Part shown: positions 18,212-27,852 of the stretch, in pieces
Layout of the letters: each line of letters starts with the position of its first letter
How positions within the stretch are numbered: the first letter of the stretch is position 1
NCBI RefSeq assembly: GCF_009938015.1
Contig: NZ_AP021884.1
Location: 2,668,585 to 2,732,584, forward strand
DNA length: 64,000 nt
Origin: Sulfuriferula plumbiphila
GTDB taxonomy: Bacteria > Pseudomonadota > Gammaproteobacteria > Burkholderiales > Sulfuriferulaceae
Direction: 5' to 3'
Made by a program: the position numbers and the translations under genes
The notes under the pieces: model-generated
What the model was told of the DNA's origin: nothing
The model's input: the letters and a program-made list of their open reading frames with translations, nothing else
Databases searched by the model: none

Positions 18212-20026
18212 GTGAACCGATTCCCGCTCTGGAAGTACATCCTCATTGCAGTCGTGCTGGTAGTCAGCGTGCTGTATACGCTGCCCAATTTTTATGGCGA
18301 GGTGCCGGCGGTGCAGGTGTCACCCACGCGTAGCGCGATCAAGGCCGATGCCGGCCTGATGCAGCAGGCCGAGGACGAGCTCAAGATACAGAAAATCCCC
18401 TATACCGGCGCATTTCTCGATGCCAATAGCGTAAAAATCCGCTTCGCCAACAATGATGCCCAGCTCAAAGCCAAGGACGCACTCCAGGCGCGTTTCGGTG
18501 ATGGCTACAGCGTGGCGCTCAATCTGCTGTCCGCCTCGCCCGCCTGGCTGACGGCGATCGGTGCCAAGCCCATGTATCTGGGTCTGGACCTGCGCGGCGG
18601 CGTGTATTTCCTGATGCAGGTGGATATGCCGGCAGCGCTGGACAAGGCCGCCGACCGCTACAACAACGACCTGCGCATCCAGCTGCGCGAACAGAAAATC
18701 CGCTACACCGGCATCAGCCGCGTGGGGCAGACTGTCGAAATCAGGTTCAGCGACGCCGCCACACGTGCACAGGCCAGCAAGTACATCGCCAGCACCTTTG
18801 CGGATCTCGTCCTCACCGAACAGGACACTGGCGGCGACTACAGGCTGATCGCCGCGCTGCGCCCGGAAGCGCAAAAGCGCACCCAGGATTTTGCCGTGCA
18901 GCAAAACATCACCACTCTGCGCAATCGCGTGAATGAACTGGGCGTGGCCGAGCCCATCATCCAGCAGCAAGGCCTGGATCGCGTGGTGGTGCAGTTGCCC
19001 GGCGTGCAGGACACCGCCAAGGCCAAGGAGATTCTGGGGCGCACAGCCACCCTGGAAATTCGCCTGGTGGATGAGGAGCATGACGTCACTGCCGCGTTGC
19101 AGGGCCAGATTCCATTCGGCGATGATCTCTATATCGAGCGCAGCGGACAGCCGCTGCTGGTGAAAAAGAACGTGGTGCTGACCGGCGATTACATCACCGA
19201 TGCTTCCCCCGGCTTCGACCAGCAATCCGGCCAGGCTGCCGTTCATGTCAATCTGGACAGCCGTGGCGCGCGTATCTTCAAGGATGTAACGCGTGACAAC
19301 GTGGGCAAGCGCATGGCCATCCTGCTTATCGAAAAGGGCAAGGCCGAGGTGATTACCGCACCGGTGATCCGCGAGGAAATCGGCGGTGGCCGGGTGCAGA
19401 TTACCGGCATGGAATCCGCCCAGGAGGCCTCTGACGACGCGCTGTTATTGCGTGCCGGGGCGCTGGCCGCACCCATGAATATCGTCGAAGAGCGCACCGT
19501 CGGCCCCAGCCTGGGTGCGGACAACATCAAAAAAGGTTTCCACTCCAACCTGTGGGGTTTCGCGGCGGTGGCGATCTTCATGATGGTCTATTACCGGGTG
19601 TTCGGCGTTTTCTCCACACTGGCGCTGGCGGTCAACGGTCTGTTCCTGGTGGCGCTGCTGTCCATGATGCAGGCCACCCTTACCCTGCCGGGCCTGGCGG
19701 GTATCGCTCTCACCCTGGGTATGGCGATTGACGCCAACGTGCTGATCAACGAGCGCATCCGCGAAGAACTGCGCAACGGCAATTCACCGCAGGCCGCCAT
19801 TCACGCCGGTTACGACCGTGCCTGGGGTACCATTCTGGACTCCAACATCACCACCCTGATTGCCGGCGTGGCGCTGTTCTGGCTGGGCTCCGGGCCGGTG
19901 CGCGGATTTGCCGTGGTGCTGTGCCTGGGTATTCTTACCTCCATGTTCAGCGCGGTGACGGTGTCGCGCGCCATGGTCAACCTCAGCTATGGCCGCAAAG
20001 TACGTCTGGCCAGGGTTTCCATTTAA
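18212..20026 (+). CDS. secD: Protein translocase subunit SecD
   Basis: This 604-residue inner membrane protein uses proton motive force to pull exported proteins into the periplasm. It has TM1 at about residues 8-25, a large periplasmic P1 domain with LGLDLRGGVYFLMQV, and a second cluster of five membrane spans from about 445, including LGMAIDANVLINERIREE, the conserved proton-path Asp and Arg. The start is GTG 18212 with GAAGG upstream. No ATG in frame gives the conserved N-terminus. It is followed 25 bp later by secF. Confidence 0.95.
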   Translation: MNRFPLWKYILIAVVLVVSVLYTLPNFYGEVPAVQVSPTRSAIKADAGLMQQAEDELKIQKIPYTGAFLDANSVKIRFANNDAQLKAKDALQARFGDGYSVALNLLSASPAWLTAIGAKPMYLGLDLRGGVYFLMQVDMPAALDKAADRYNNDLRIQLREQKIRYTGISRVGQTVEIRFSDAATRAQASKYIASTFADLVLTEQDTGGDYRLIAALRPEAQKRTQDFAVQQNITTLRNRVNELGVAEPIIQQQGLDRVVVQLPGVQDTAKAKEILGRTATLEIRLVDEEHDVTAALQGQIPFGDDLYIERSGQPLLVKKNVVLTGDYITDASPGFDQQSGQAAVHVNLDSRGARIFKDVTRDNVGKRMAILLIEKGKAEVITAPVIREEIGGGRVQITGMESAQEASDDALLLRAGALAAPMNIVEERTVGPSLGADNIKKGFHSNLWGFAAVAIFMMVYYRVFGVFSTLALAVNGLFLVALLSMMQATLTLPGLAGIALTLGMAIDANVLINERIREELRNGNSPQAAIHAGYDRAWGTILDSNITTLIAGVALFWLGSGPVRGFAVVLCLGILTSMFSAVTVSRAMVNLSYGRKVRLARVSI

Positions 20027-20051
20027 GCAAGTTCCATTTAAGGTATCCGTC

Positions 20052-20996
20052 ATGGAATTTTTCAGACTCAAAAAAGACATCCCGTTCATGCGCTACGGGA
20101 AGGTGACCACCGCCATTTCCCTGCTCACCTTTATCTTCGCCGTATGGGCGCTGGCGACCAAGGGGCTGAATCTGGGCGTGGACTTCACCGGCGGCACGGT
20201 GATGGAGGTGGCTTATACCCAGCCCGCCCACCTGGACATAATCCGCACCACGCTGGAACACACCGGGCTGCCGGAAGTTTCGGTGCAGACCTTCGGCACC
20301 ACCCGCGACGTGCTCATCCGCCTGCCCCTGAAAGGCAACACCACCAGCGCCAGGACCAGCGATACGGTGATGGCGGCGCTGAAGACGCAAGACCCCACGG
20401 TGGAACTGAAACGTGTCGATTTCGTCGGTCCGCAGGTCGGCAAGGAGCTGTACGACAATGGCGCACTGGCGCTGGTGGTGGTGGCGATCGGCATTCTCAT
20501 CTACCTGGCGCTGCGCTTTGAATGGCGCTTCGCGCTCGCCGCGATCATCGCCAACGTGCACGACGTGGTCATCATCCTCGGCTGTTTCGCGTTCTTCCAG
20601 TGGGAGTTCACCCTCACCGTGCTGGCCGGCGTGCTGGCGGTACTCGGCTACTCGGTGAACGAGTCGGTGGTGGTATTCGACCGGATCCGCGAAAACCTGC
20701 GCAAGATGCGCAAGACGTCGATCCCCGACATCATCGACAGCGCCATCACCACTACCATGAGCCGCACCATCATCACCCACGCCATGACCCAGATGATGGT
20801 GCTGTCAATGCTGTTCCTGGGCGGCGAAGCGCTGCACAACTTCGCCCTGGCACTTACTATCGGTATCCTGTTCGGCATCTACTCGTCGGTGCTGGTGGCT
20901 TCGCCGATACTGCTCATGCTCGGCGTCAGGCGCGAACACTTCATCAAGGACAACAAGCCCAAGGAAGGCGTAGCCGCCGACGGCGCGCAGGTCTGA
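20052..20996 (+). CDS. secF: Protein translocase subunit SecF
   Basis: The 314-residue partner of SecD: TM1 near residues 15-35, LGVDFTGGTVMEV at the start of the periplasmic domain, and the C-terminal spans with LGYSVNESVVVFDRIREN and SRTIITHAMTQMMVL. An upstream in-frame ATG (19989) lies inside secD; ATG 20052 (MEFFRLKKDIPFM) fits the family. The DedA gene starts 4 bp after the stop. Confidence 0.95.
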   Translation: MEFFRLKKDIPFMRYGKVTTAISLLTFIFAVWALATKGLNLGVDFTGGTVMEVAYTQPAHLDIIRTTLEHTGLPEVSVQTFGTTRDVLIRLPLKGNTTSARTSDTVMAALKTQDPTVELKRVDFVGPQVGKELYDNGALALVVVAIGILIYLALRFEWRFALAAIIANVHDVVIILGCFAFFQWEFTLTVLAGVLAVLGYSVNESVVVFDRIRENLRKMRKTSIPDIIDSAITTTMSRTIITHAMTQMMVLSMLFLGGEALHNFALALTIGILFGIYSSVLVASPILLMLGVRREHFIKDNKPKEGVAADGAQV

Positions 20997-21000
20997 CGTC

Positions 21001-21609
21001 ATGGAGATGCTGCAAGAATTCATTACCTGGCTACTTGCCACCGTCCATGGCTGGGGCTATGCCGGCATCTTCATTCTGATGGCGCTGGAATCCACCGTGC
21101 TGCCGATACCGTCCGAGCTGGTGCTGATCCCGGCGGGCTATCTCGCCTATCAGGGGCACATGAGCCTGCCGCTGATCCTGATCAGCGCCACGCTCGGTTG
21201 CCTGTTTGGCGCCTCGATCAACTATGCCTTCGCGCTGTGGGTAGGGCGGCCGTTCCTGGAACGCTACGGCAAATACTTCTTCGTGCGCCCGGCGCTACTG
21301 CACAAGACCGACGTATTCTTTGAACGTCATGGCAAGATTTCCACGTTCACCGGCCGACTGATTCCGGGCATCCGCCACCTGATCTCCCTGCCCGCCGGGC
21401 TGGCGCGCATGAACAAGACCGCGTTTGCGCTCTATACCTGCCTCGGCGCAGGACTCTGGTCGAGCGTGCTCACCCTGCTCGGCTATTTCATTGGCGGCAA
21501 TGAGCTGCTCATCAAGGAATACCTGCAATACCTCACCGTGGGCCTGATCATCTTCGTCATCCTGGCAATTACCGCTTACTGGCAGTGGCAGCAGCGCAAC
21601 GGCAAATAA
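21001..21609 (+). CDS. DedA family membrane protein
   Basis: This 202-residue polytopic inner membrane protein has the DedA/SNARE-associated fold: ALESTVLPIPSELVLIPAGYLA (reentrant helix with the conserved Glu and Pro), LGCLFGASINYAFALWVGRPF, the GRLIPGIRHLISLPAGLARM motif and a final membrane span. DedA proteins are undecaprenyl-phosphate or phospholipid translocases/transporters in several species; the substrate here is unknown. The start is 4 bp after secF, suggesting cotranscription, though the roles are not directly linked. Confidence 0.88.
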   Translation: MEMLQEFITWLLATVHGWGYAGIFILMALESTVLPIPSELVLIPAGYLAYQGHMSLPLILISATLGCLFGASINYAFALWVGRPFLERYGKYFFVRPALLHKTDVFFERHGKISTFTGRLIPGIRHLISLPAGLARMNKTAFALYTCLGAGLWSSVLTLLGYFIGGNELLIKEYLQYLTVGLIIFVILAITAYWQWQQRNGK

Positions 21610-21629
21610 ACGCGTACCCGTCACACGCC

Positions 21630-22007
21630 ATGACCTGCCCCTGCGGCGCGCCGCAAGCTTTTGCATCCTGCTGCGGGCGCTACCTCGCGGGAGAAGCCGC
21701 GCCCACGGCGGAAGCGCTGATGCGTTCGCGCTACACGGCCTTCACGCTTCAGGATGAAGCCTACCTGCGTGCCAGCTGGCACGCTTCAACGCGCCCTGCC
21801 AGCCTGGATTTACATGACTCACCGCAACCGAAATGGCTGGGGCTGAAAGTGATTGCCCACCAAATTCAGGATGAAACCCATGCCACGGTGGAATTTGTGG
21901 CACGCCACAAACTGTACGGCCGCGCGCAGCGGCTGCATGAGGTGAGCCGCTTTGTGCGGGAAGCAGGCTGCTGGTTTTATGTGGGCGGGGAAATACGTTC
22001 GCTCTGA
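21630..22007 (+). CDS. YchJ/UPF0225 family SEC-C protein
   Basis: This 125-residue protein opens with MTCPCGAPQAFASCCGRYL, a SEC-C-type zinc motif (CxCx8CC). EALMRSRYTAFTLQDEAYLRASWH and a beta-rich NTF2-like half (TVEFVARHKLYGRAQRLHEVSRF) follow, which is the YchJ layout. The biochemical role is not established. The ATG at 21630 puts the cysteines at the N-terminus as in the family. An in-frame start at 21585 would overlap dedA. A terminator follows 23 bp after the stop. Confidence 0.85.
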   Translation: MTCPCGAPQAFASCCGRYLAGEAAPTAEALMRSRYTAFTLQDEAYLRASWHASTRPASLDLHDSPQPKWLGLKVIAHQIQDETHATVEFVARHKLYGRAQRLHEVSRFVREAGCWFYVGGEIRSL

Positions 22008-22030
22008 AAAACATTCAGTGACTTAATCAT

Positions 22031-22059
22031 AAAAAACCGCACCAAGGTGCGGTTTTTTT
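22031..22059. terminator. Bidirectional terminator
   Basis: AAAAAACCGCACC-AA-GGTGCGGTTTTTTT hairpin between two convergent genes (ychJ-like and the His-rich gene), with A6 on one side and T7 on the other. Confidence 0.93.
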
Positions 22060-22079
22060 GTACCCACGTGGAACCAGTG

Positions 22080-22412
22080 TTAGCCAGCGTGCCTGTCGTG
22101 ACGATGCTCCATGCGGTCATGATGCCGGTCATGACGAACATGGCGCAGATGATGACGATGGTGATGCAGCGCGGCCCGGTCATGGGCGAGTGCGTGACGT
22201 TGCTTGGCAACGCCCGCTGCATCTCCCTCGCGTCTTTCATGGCGCAGTTCATGCCGATCCTGGTGAATGTCGCGTACATCCTGGCGCACCGCACGCTGGC
22301 CGGCATGAACAGCCTGGACATCGTGATGGATGTCGCCTTCTGCAGCATAGGCGGCGGGAAGTGCGGTGATGGCGAGCAGGGTGCCAAGTGCTATCAAAGC
22401 GGATTTGAACAT
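22080..22412 (-). CDS. Exported His/Arg/Asp-rich small protein
   Basis: This 110-residue protein has a clear signal peptide (MFKSALIALGTLLAITALPAAYA, cut before AEGD). The mature part is an extremely charged, histidine-rich helix: repeated HDV, RHEL, HHHRHHLRHVRHD. Aliphatic residues recur at intervals that suggest a continuous helix or coiled coil. The RBS is AGGAG 7 bases before the ATG. No named family is recognised; metal binding in the periplasm is a reasonable inference from the His content only. It faces a terminator and stands alone. Confidence 0.75.
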   Translation of the reverse strand: MFKSALIALGTLLAITALPAAYAAEGDIHHDVQAVHAGQRAVRQDVRDIHQDRHELRHERREGDAAGVAKQRHALAHDRAALHHHRHHLRHVRHDRHHDRMEHRHDRHAG

Positions 22413-22523
22413 TGCGGTATCTCCTGTAAGGGGGTGGTGTGATTATGTATAACCACAGTGCAGATAACGCGCTCGACCAGGCCATTGAGGACAGGATTGT
22501 GTATCAACTTGTATCAAATCGTT

Positions 22524-23639
22524 TCAGGCATGGCCGTCTGCGCAGTGCCCCAACACCGCTTCCAGCAAGGCCGCGCCCAGACGCTTGCTGCGCGCGGCAC
22601 TCCAGCCGTGCACTGGATCCGGCAGCTTGGCGTTGTCCTTGAACGGCATTTCCAGGGTGAGAGATACACACCCAAAAGTATGGCCAACGTATTTGGATGC
22701 CAGGGTGAGCATCTCGTCGGAGAAACGATCCGGCGCATAACCGTGCTCGCGCTGGAAGTCAGGGCTCACCTGCAGCAGCCTTTCGACGAACGCATTTTGC
22801 CGCGCCACCAGACTGGCAGCATAGCCGGGGATCATTTCACAGCCATCGACGAATACATACGGGATGGTCTCATCGCCATGGATGTCGAGAAACAGATCCA
22901 CGCCGCTGGCATGCATGGCTTGCCGCACATGCAGGACTTCCGGACTTTTTTCCAGGCCGGGCGCCATCCACTCGCGGTTGAGATTGGCCCCCGCCGCGTT
23001 GCTGCGCAGGTTGCCCAGCGCTGCGCCGTCCGGGTTCATGTTGGGCACGATATGCAGCGTGGCCAGTTGTGCCAGACTGCGCGCCACCGCGTCGGCAGGC
23101 TCAAGCAGGCGCTCGATCAGCCCCTCGACCAGCCATTCGGTCATGGTTTCGCCCGGGTGCTGGCGCGCGATGACCCACACCTGCTGCGCGCCGCTGCCCC
23201 AGCTGAGCTTGTCCATATCCCGGCCTAGCAAGCTGCCGCCCAGGCGCGTGACGCGCATGCCCGGCGCAGCCTGGGCAATCAGATCGAGATGGCGCTCCCA
23301 CGAATATGGCTCGAAATAGGCATAGTAAACGCTGTCACACTCGGAAGTGTGGCGGATAGTAAGCACTTGCCCGTGGTATTCGGTGGGCACGCGAAACCAG
23401 TGCCGGCGGTCGTAGCTGGCAACGGCCTGGTAGCCAGGCCAGCCAGCGCTGTAAGTGCAGTCACCGGCATTGAGCAGACGCAGGATCAGTGCCTGCCCGG
23501 CGACGCCGCTCACGCGAAAGTGAAACCACTGGCGGAATTCGGCAGCGCTGTCGCGGCGGATATTGAGACGGATGTCGGCAGGGTCAGCGGCAGCTACAAT
23601 TTCAATTGCACCGGCATCAAACTGGCTGGAGATGTGCAT
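22524..23639 (-). CDS. M14-family zinc carboxypeptidase-like protein
   Basis: This 371-residue protein has an N-terminal beta domain (about 1-115, FHFRVSGVAGQALILRLLNAGDC) and a peptidase M14 domain. The zinc ligands are visible in RQHPGETMTEW (His, Glu) and DIHGDETIPY (His), with NMNPDGAALGNLR and NREW in the substrate pocket. The late Glu in LTLEMPF would be the general base. This two-domain form resembles the cytosolic carboxypeptidase (CCP/AGBL-like) branch found in many proteobacteria. The substrate is unknown. No signal peptide is present. Confidence 0.85.
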   Translation of the reverse strand: MHISSQFDAGAIEIVAAADPADIRLNIRRDSAAEFRQWFHFRVSGVAGQALILRLLNAGDCTYSAGWPGYQAVASYDRRHWFRVPTEYHGQVLTIRHTSECDSVYYAYFEPYSWERHLDLIAQAAPGMRVTRLGGSLLGRDMDKLSWGSGAQQVWVIARQHPGETMTEWLVEGLIERLLEPADAVARSLAQLATLHIVPNMNPDGAALGNLRSNAAGANLNREWMAPGLEKSPEVLHVRQAMHASGVDLFLDIHGDETIPYVFVDGCEMIPGYAASLVARQNAFVERLLQVSPDFQREHGYAPDRFSDEMLTLASKYVGHTFGCVSLTLEMPFKDNAKLPDPVHGWSAARSKRLGAALLEAVLGHCADGHA

Positions 23640-23712
23640 GGCAGAATGCTGGAAAAAACCTCATGATAAAAAGGCGACACCAGCGGCATCGCCTGATGCA
23701 AAGCACGCAAAA

Positions 23713-23901
23713 TTACTTGGTCTTGCAGGTTTTGATGCCGAACGGCAGGTAAGCCGGGCACCAGCCAATCAGCCCGGTGACGAGCGGCACCACGCCGATA
23801 TAGCCCCACACGCCGATCCTGGCCGTTGCCGCCAGGCCAATCAGCACGATACCAACAATGATGCGAACTGCGCGGTCAACGCCGCCGACATTACAGCTCA
23901 T
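23713..23901 (-). CDS. DUF2892 (YgaP-like) small membrane protein
   Basis: This 62-residue protein starts MSCNVGGVDRAVRIIVG and has two hydrophobic spans (about 12-30 and 34-50) ending in GWCPAYLPFGIKTCK. That is the DUF2892 pattern, also found as the membrane tail of YgaP rhodanese. The start is fixed by AAGGAG seven bases upstream; a longer frame begins 17 codons earlier without an RBS. Function unknown; related domains often sit near sulfur or thiosulfate genes. Confidence 0.88.
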   Translation of the reverse strand: MSCNVGGVDRAVRIIVGIVLIGLAATARIGVWGYIGVVPLVTGLIGWCPAYLPFGIKTCKTK

Positions 23902-24012
23902 GGTGAACTCCTTGCAAGTGAATGGAATCCTCATTAAAGCACATGCCGGCAAGTGCGTATGTAGCCGACGTCAGCGGATCCACAGCCACCGGCGCAAGCG
24001 CCTTTCCTTGGC

Positions 24013-24753
24013 TCAGCCGGCGTGCGACTCGGGCGCGGCCGCCAGCATCAGCCGCTTCATCTCGCGCACCGCGGCTTCCCAGCCCACGAACAGCGCATGC
24101 GCGACAATCGCGTGGCCGATATTGAGTTCCGCCACGCCCCGGATGGCGGCGATGTCCTGCACATTGTGATAGTGCAGGCCGTGGCCGGCATTCACCTGCA
24201 GGCCAATGCGGTTGCCGTATTCCACCGCCTGGAGGATGCGCTGCAGTTCGCTGGCCTGCTCGCTGCGGCTGCGCGCATCGGCAAAACGGCCGGTATGGAT
24301 TTCCACCACCGGCGCGTCGCAGGCGCGCGCGGCGTCAAGCTGGCGCGGGTCGGCGTCAATAAATAGCGATACCCGAATCCCGGCGTCGCCCAGCACGCCA
24401 CAGGCACGCTTGACCTTGTCGAGCTGGCCGGCCACGTCCAGCCCGCCTTCGGTGGTGAGCTCCTCGCGCCGCTCCGGCACCAGGCAGGCGTCCTGCGGCT
24501 TGACGCGGCAGGCGATACCGAGCATCTCGTCGGTGACTGCCATTTCCAGATTCATGCGCGTGGTGAGCACGCGGCTCAGGGTATCCACATCGTGATCCTG
24601 GATGTGGCGGCGGTCTTCGCGCAGATGCAGGGTAATCGCGTCCGCGCCGGCGGATTCAGCCACCAGCGCGGCCTGCACCGGGCTCGGGTAGCGCGTGCCG
24701 CGCGCCTGCCGGATGGTAACGATGTGGTCGATGTTGACGCCGAGCTGGATCAT
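24013..24753 (-). CDS. pdxJ: Pyridoxine 5'-phosphate synthase
   Basis: PdxJ closes the pyridine ring from 1-deoxyxylulose 5-phosphate and 3-amino-2-oxopropyl phosphate. The 246-residue TIM barrel shows [17 protein letters not shown] at the N-terminus, [32 protein letters not shown] and [11 protein letters not shown] with the phosphate loop near [15 protein letters not shown]. It overlaps recO by 4 bp. acpS, usually next after pdxJ in this class, is not in the window. The dxs product at 49641 makes one of its substrates. Confidence 0.95.
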   Translation of the reverse strand: MIQLGVNIDHIVTIRQARGTRYPSPVQAALVAESAGADAITLHLREDRRHIQDHDVDTLSRVLTTRMNLEMAVTDEMLGIACRVKPQDACLVPERREELTTEGGLDVAGQLDKVKRACGVLGDAGIRVSLFIDADPRQLDAARACDAPVVEIHTGRFADARSRSEQASELQRILQAVEYGNRIGLQVNAGHGLHYHNVQDIAAIRGVAELNIGHAIVAHALFVGWEAAVREMKRLMLAAAPESHAG

Positions 24754-25511
24754 AGCTGTTGCAAGTCCTTCAGAAGTTCGCGGGCGTGCAGGGTTTGCCC
24801 GCCCAGATGATGGTTGATGATGAGCCGCATGAGCTGCTTGCTTTGCATAAGCGTAACCGGGTCGCGGTAGTCGTCCGCCGCCATGTCGAGCAGGGTCTTG
24901 CCCGACACGCGCATGTCGGCGTGGCCATTGGCGCGCTGGGCAGGCAGCGCGCCGCGGTCAAGCACATAGACATAGTCCTGCTGCGCCAGCACGGCATGCC
25001 CGGAATCCGCCTCGAATTCGAACGGCTGTGCGTAGCCCAGTTCCGCCAGCAGGCGTTTTTCAAAGCGGCGCAGGATGGCGGCGTAGGCGCTTTGCGGCAG
25101 CGCGCTGCTGGACAAGGCCTGCAACGCGGCCTGGTAATCGGCGAACAGGTTCTCATGCGGATCTTCGCGCGCCAGCAGTTTCAGCATCAGTTCGTTGATG
25201 TAAAACCCGCACAACAGCCCCATCCCCTGCGGCAGCGCCAGCCCGCCCTGCCACTCGGCGCGGTGCAGCGTGCGCAGTTCACCCTTGCCCGCCCACGACA
25301 GCAGCAGCGGCGTGAACGCCTGCACCAGACCGCGCAATTGCGAGCGCGGCCGGCGCGCGCCGCGCGCCACCAGCGCCACGCGGCCATGTGCGTGCGTAAA
25401 GGTTTCCACAATCAGGCTGGTTTCACGGAACGGGTAGCTGTGCAACACGAAACCAGCGGTGTTGTCGACGCGGCTGCGTTCGGGTGAGAGGGTGGCGGGG
25501 CGTGCGTTCAT
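24750..25511 (-). CDS. recO: DNA repair protein RecO
   Basis: The 253-residue RecO has an N-terminal OB fold ([35 protein letters not shown]) and a helical C-terminal domain (LELRF-like [26 protein letters not shown]). With RecF and RecR it loads RecA onto SSB-coated gaps. It lies in the standard rnc-era-recO-pdxJ order but is separated from era by 179 bp containing an inverted repeat, so transcription into recO may be affected there. Confidence 0.93.
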   Translation of the reverse strand: MNARPATLSPERSRVDNTAGFVLHSYPFRETSLIVETFTHAHGRVALVARGARRPRSQLRGLVQAFTPLLLSWAGKGELRTLHRAEWQGGLALPQGMGLLCGFYINELMLKLLAREDPHENLFADYQAALQALSSSALPQSAYAAILRRFEKRLLAELGYAQPFEFEADSGHAVLAQQDYVYVLDRGALPAQRANGHADMRVSGKTLLDMAADDYRDPVTLMQSKQLMRLIINHHLGGQTLHARELLKDLQQL

Positions 25512-25534
25512 GCTGCGCTAAATCACCAAGGGCT

Positions 25535-25678
25535 ATGGACAGGATTAACAGGATTTACAGGAAAGTTACAAAGCGAATATGCATATAAAGAAAAGCGTAC
25601 TCGTCAATTCTATGCGTTCCTTGTAACGCAGGCGTTTGTTTTGGTTGTTTCCTGTAAATCCTGAAAAATCCTGTCCAT
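25535..25678. repeat. Inverted repeat pair between era and recO
   Basis: The left arm 25535-25564 and right arm 25648-25678 are near-perfect reverse complements of about 30 nt (ATGGACAGGATT, GGATTTACAGGAAA). They flank about 83 bp that also contain GTTACAA/TTGTAAC. AGGATT/AATCCT motifs of this type occur as intergenic repeats in many bacteria. It could form a cruciform or an mRNA hairpin before recO. Confidence 0.8.
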
Positions 25679-25690
25679 TTTATTTAGCCC

Positions 25691-26587
<897 letters not shown>

Positions 26588-26771
26588 TTTTTGCATCCTG
26601 TTTAACCTGAAAACCGTAGTCGACCGTTCATTTCCCTCATGAGAGCCGCATGAATACTGAGTGTTCTGCCTTCGTTCGCATTCACCTTTGGGGTGACATC
26701 GCTACGCAGTGACCACAGGACAAACCATTCCTGATAGCTTCACGCCGTGTTCTTTGCGGCTAAGCGTATTG

Positions 26772-27458
26772 TTAAGCGTTGCCGGATTTTTTACCTGCAA
26801 CAGCTATCAGATTATAGGCGGCTTGCGCGGCAGTTTGTTCGGCGGCGCGGCGGCTGGCAGCTTCGCCCTGGGTGCGAATGTGCAGCGCCGGGATGCTGCA
26901 AGTCACCCGGAAAGTTTGCGCATGGGCATCGCCCACGGTACCGGCCAGTTCGTATGCAGGCAGCGGCAGGCGGCGACTTTGCAGGATTTCCTGGAGCAGC
27001 GTCTTGGCGTCCTTGGCCGGCAGCTCGGGATTGATGCCGGCCAGTTGCGGGGCATACAGCGCATGAATGACGCGCTCCGCTTCGGCAAAACCGCCATCGA
27101 GAAAAATTGCCCCAAACAGCGATTCCAGTCCATCGGCGAGGATGGAAGGCCGGTTGCGGCCGCCGCTTTTCACTTCGCCGTCGCCCATCTTCAGCAGCGT
27201 GCCCAGCCCCAGCGTGACGGCAATTTCAAACAGGCTTTGCTGGCGCACCAGATTGGCACGCAGGCGCGACAATGCGCCTTCCGGCAATTCGGGAAAATGG
27301 ATATAGAGCAGATGTGCGACGGCGCAGTTGAGTACGCTGTCGCCGAGGAACTCCAGACGCTCGTTGTGCGGCGTGCCGGAACTGCGGTGGGTCAGCGCCT
27401 GATGCAGGTGGCGCGGCTGGCGAAATGTGTAGCCTAGCGCCTGTTCAATCGCAGTCAA
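26772..27458 (-). CDS. rnc: Ribonuclease III
   Basis: The 228-residue double-strand-specific RNase processes rRNA precursors and mRNAs. The signature NERLEFLGDSVLN holds the catalytic Glu/Asp, and DGLESLFGAIFLDGG the second metal site. A dsRBD follows (about 155-222: KTLLQEILQSRRLPLPAYEL, ASRRAAEQTAAQAAYN). It starts 15 bp after the DUF4845 gene. Unusually for this group it is separated from era by 184 bp rather than overlapping it. Confidence 0.95.
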   Translation of the reverse strand: MTAIEQALGYTFRQPRHLHQALTHRSSGTPHNERLEFLGDSVLNCAVAHLLYIHFPELPEGALSRLRANLVRQQSLFEIAVTLGLGTLLKMGDGEVKSGGRNRPSILADGLESLFGAIFLDGGFAEAERVIHALYAPQLAGINPELPAKDAKTLLQEILQSRRLPLPAYELAGTVGDAHAQTFRVTCSIPALHIRTQGEAASRRAAEQTAAQAAYNLIAVAGKKSGNA

Positions 27459-27473
27459 ATTGGATGTTTCGCG

Positions 27474-27842
27474 CTATTGCGCGGCCTCCGGCGCGGTCGT
27501 GGCAGCAAAGTTCATATACAGGCCCACGTTACCGAACAGCGGCTTTTCCACCCGGTACCTGGCAGACACAACCAGCTTGCCGTCCGCGCGCGCGATGTCC
27601 AGATCGTCCGCTGTTACCGCGGTGATATTGTCAATACCGGAGCGGCGCGCATAGGACAGGCGCACATCGGATGGCGTGGCATCTTTCAGTGCCGGGTCTG
27701 CGGCCATGGCGCTGAACACTTTTTTGATTGAATAATACTCGATGTAGGCAGGTACCATTTTCATGATGACGATCGCTGCGAACACGACCAGGATGCCCAC
27801 AAACAGCATCCCGATCAGGGTTGCCCCCTGTTGCTTGTGCAT
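27474..27842 (-). CDS. DUF4845 membrane-anchored protein
   Basis: This 122-residue protein opens MHKQQGATLIGMLFVGIL, a type IV pilin-like N-terminal anchor (GATLIGML followed by a hydrophobic helix), then a short soluble domain (IKKVFSAMAADPALKDATPSDVR, YRVEKPLFGNVGLYM). This is DUF4845, found between lepB and rnc across betaproteobacteria and of unknown function. The ATG at 27842 is chosen because AAGG lies 8 bases upstream. An ATG six codons earlier overlaps lepB. Confidence 0.88.
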   Translation of the reverse strand: MHKQQGATLIGMLFVGILVVFAAIVIMKMVPAYIEYYSIKKVFSAMAADPALKDATPSDVRLSYARRSGIDNITAVTADDLDIARADGKLVVSARYRVEKPLFGNVGLYMNFAATTAPEAAQ

Positions 27843-27852
27843 GATGTTTTCC

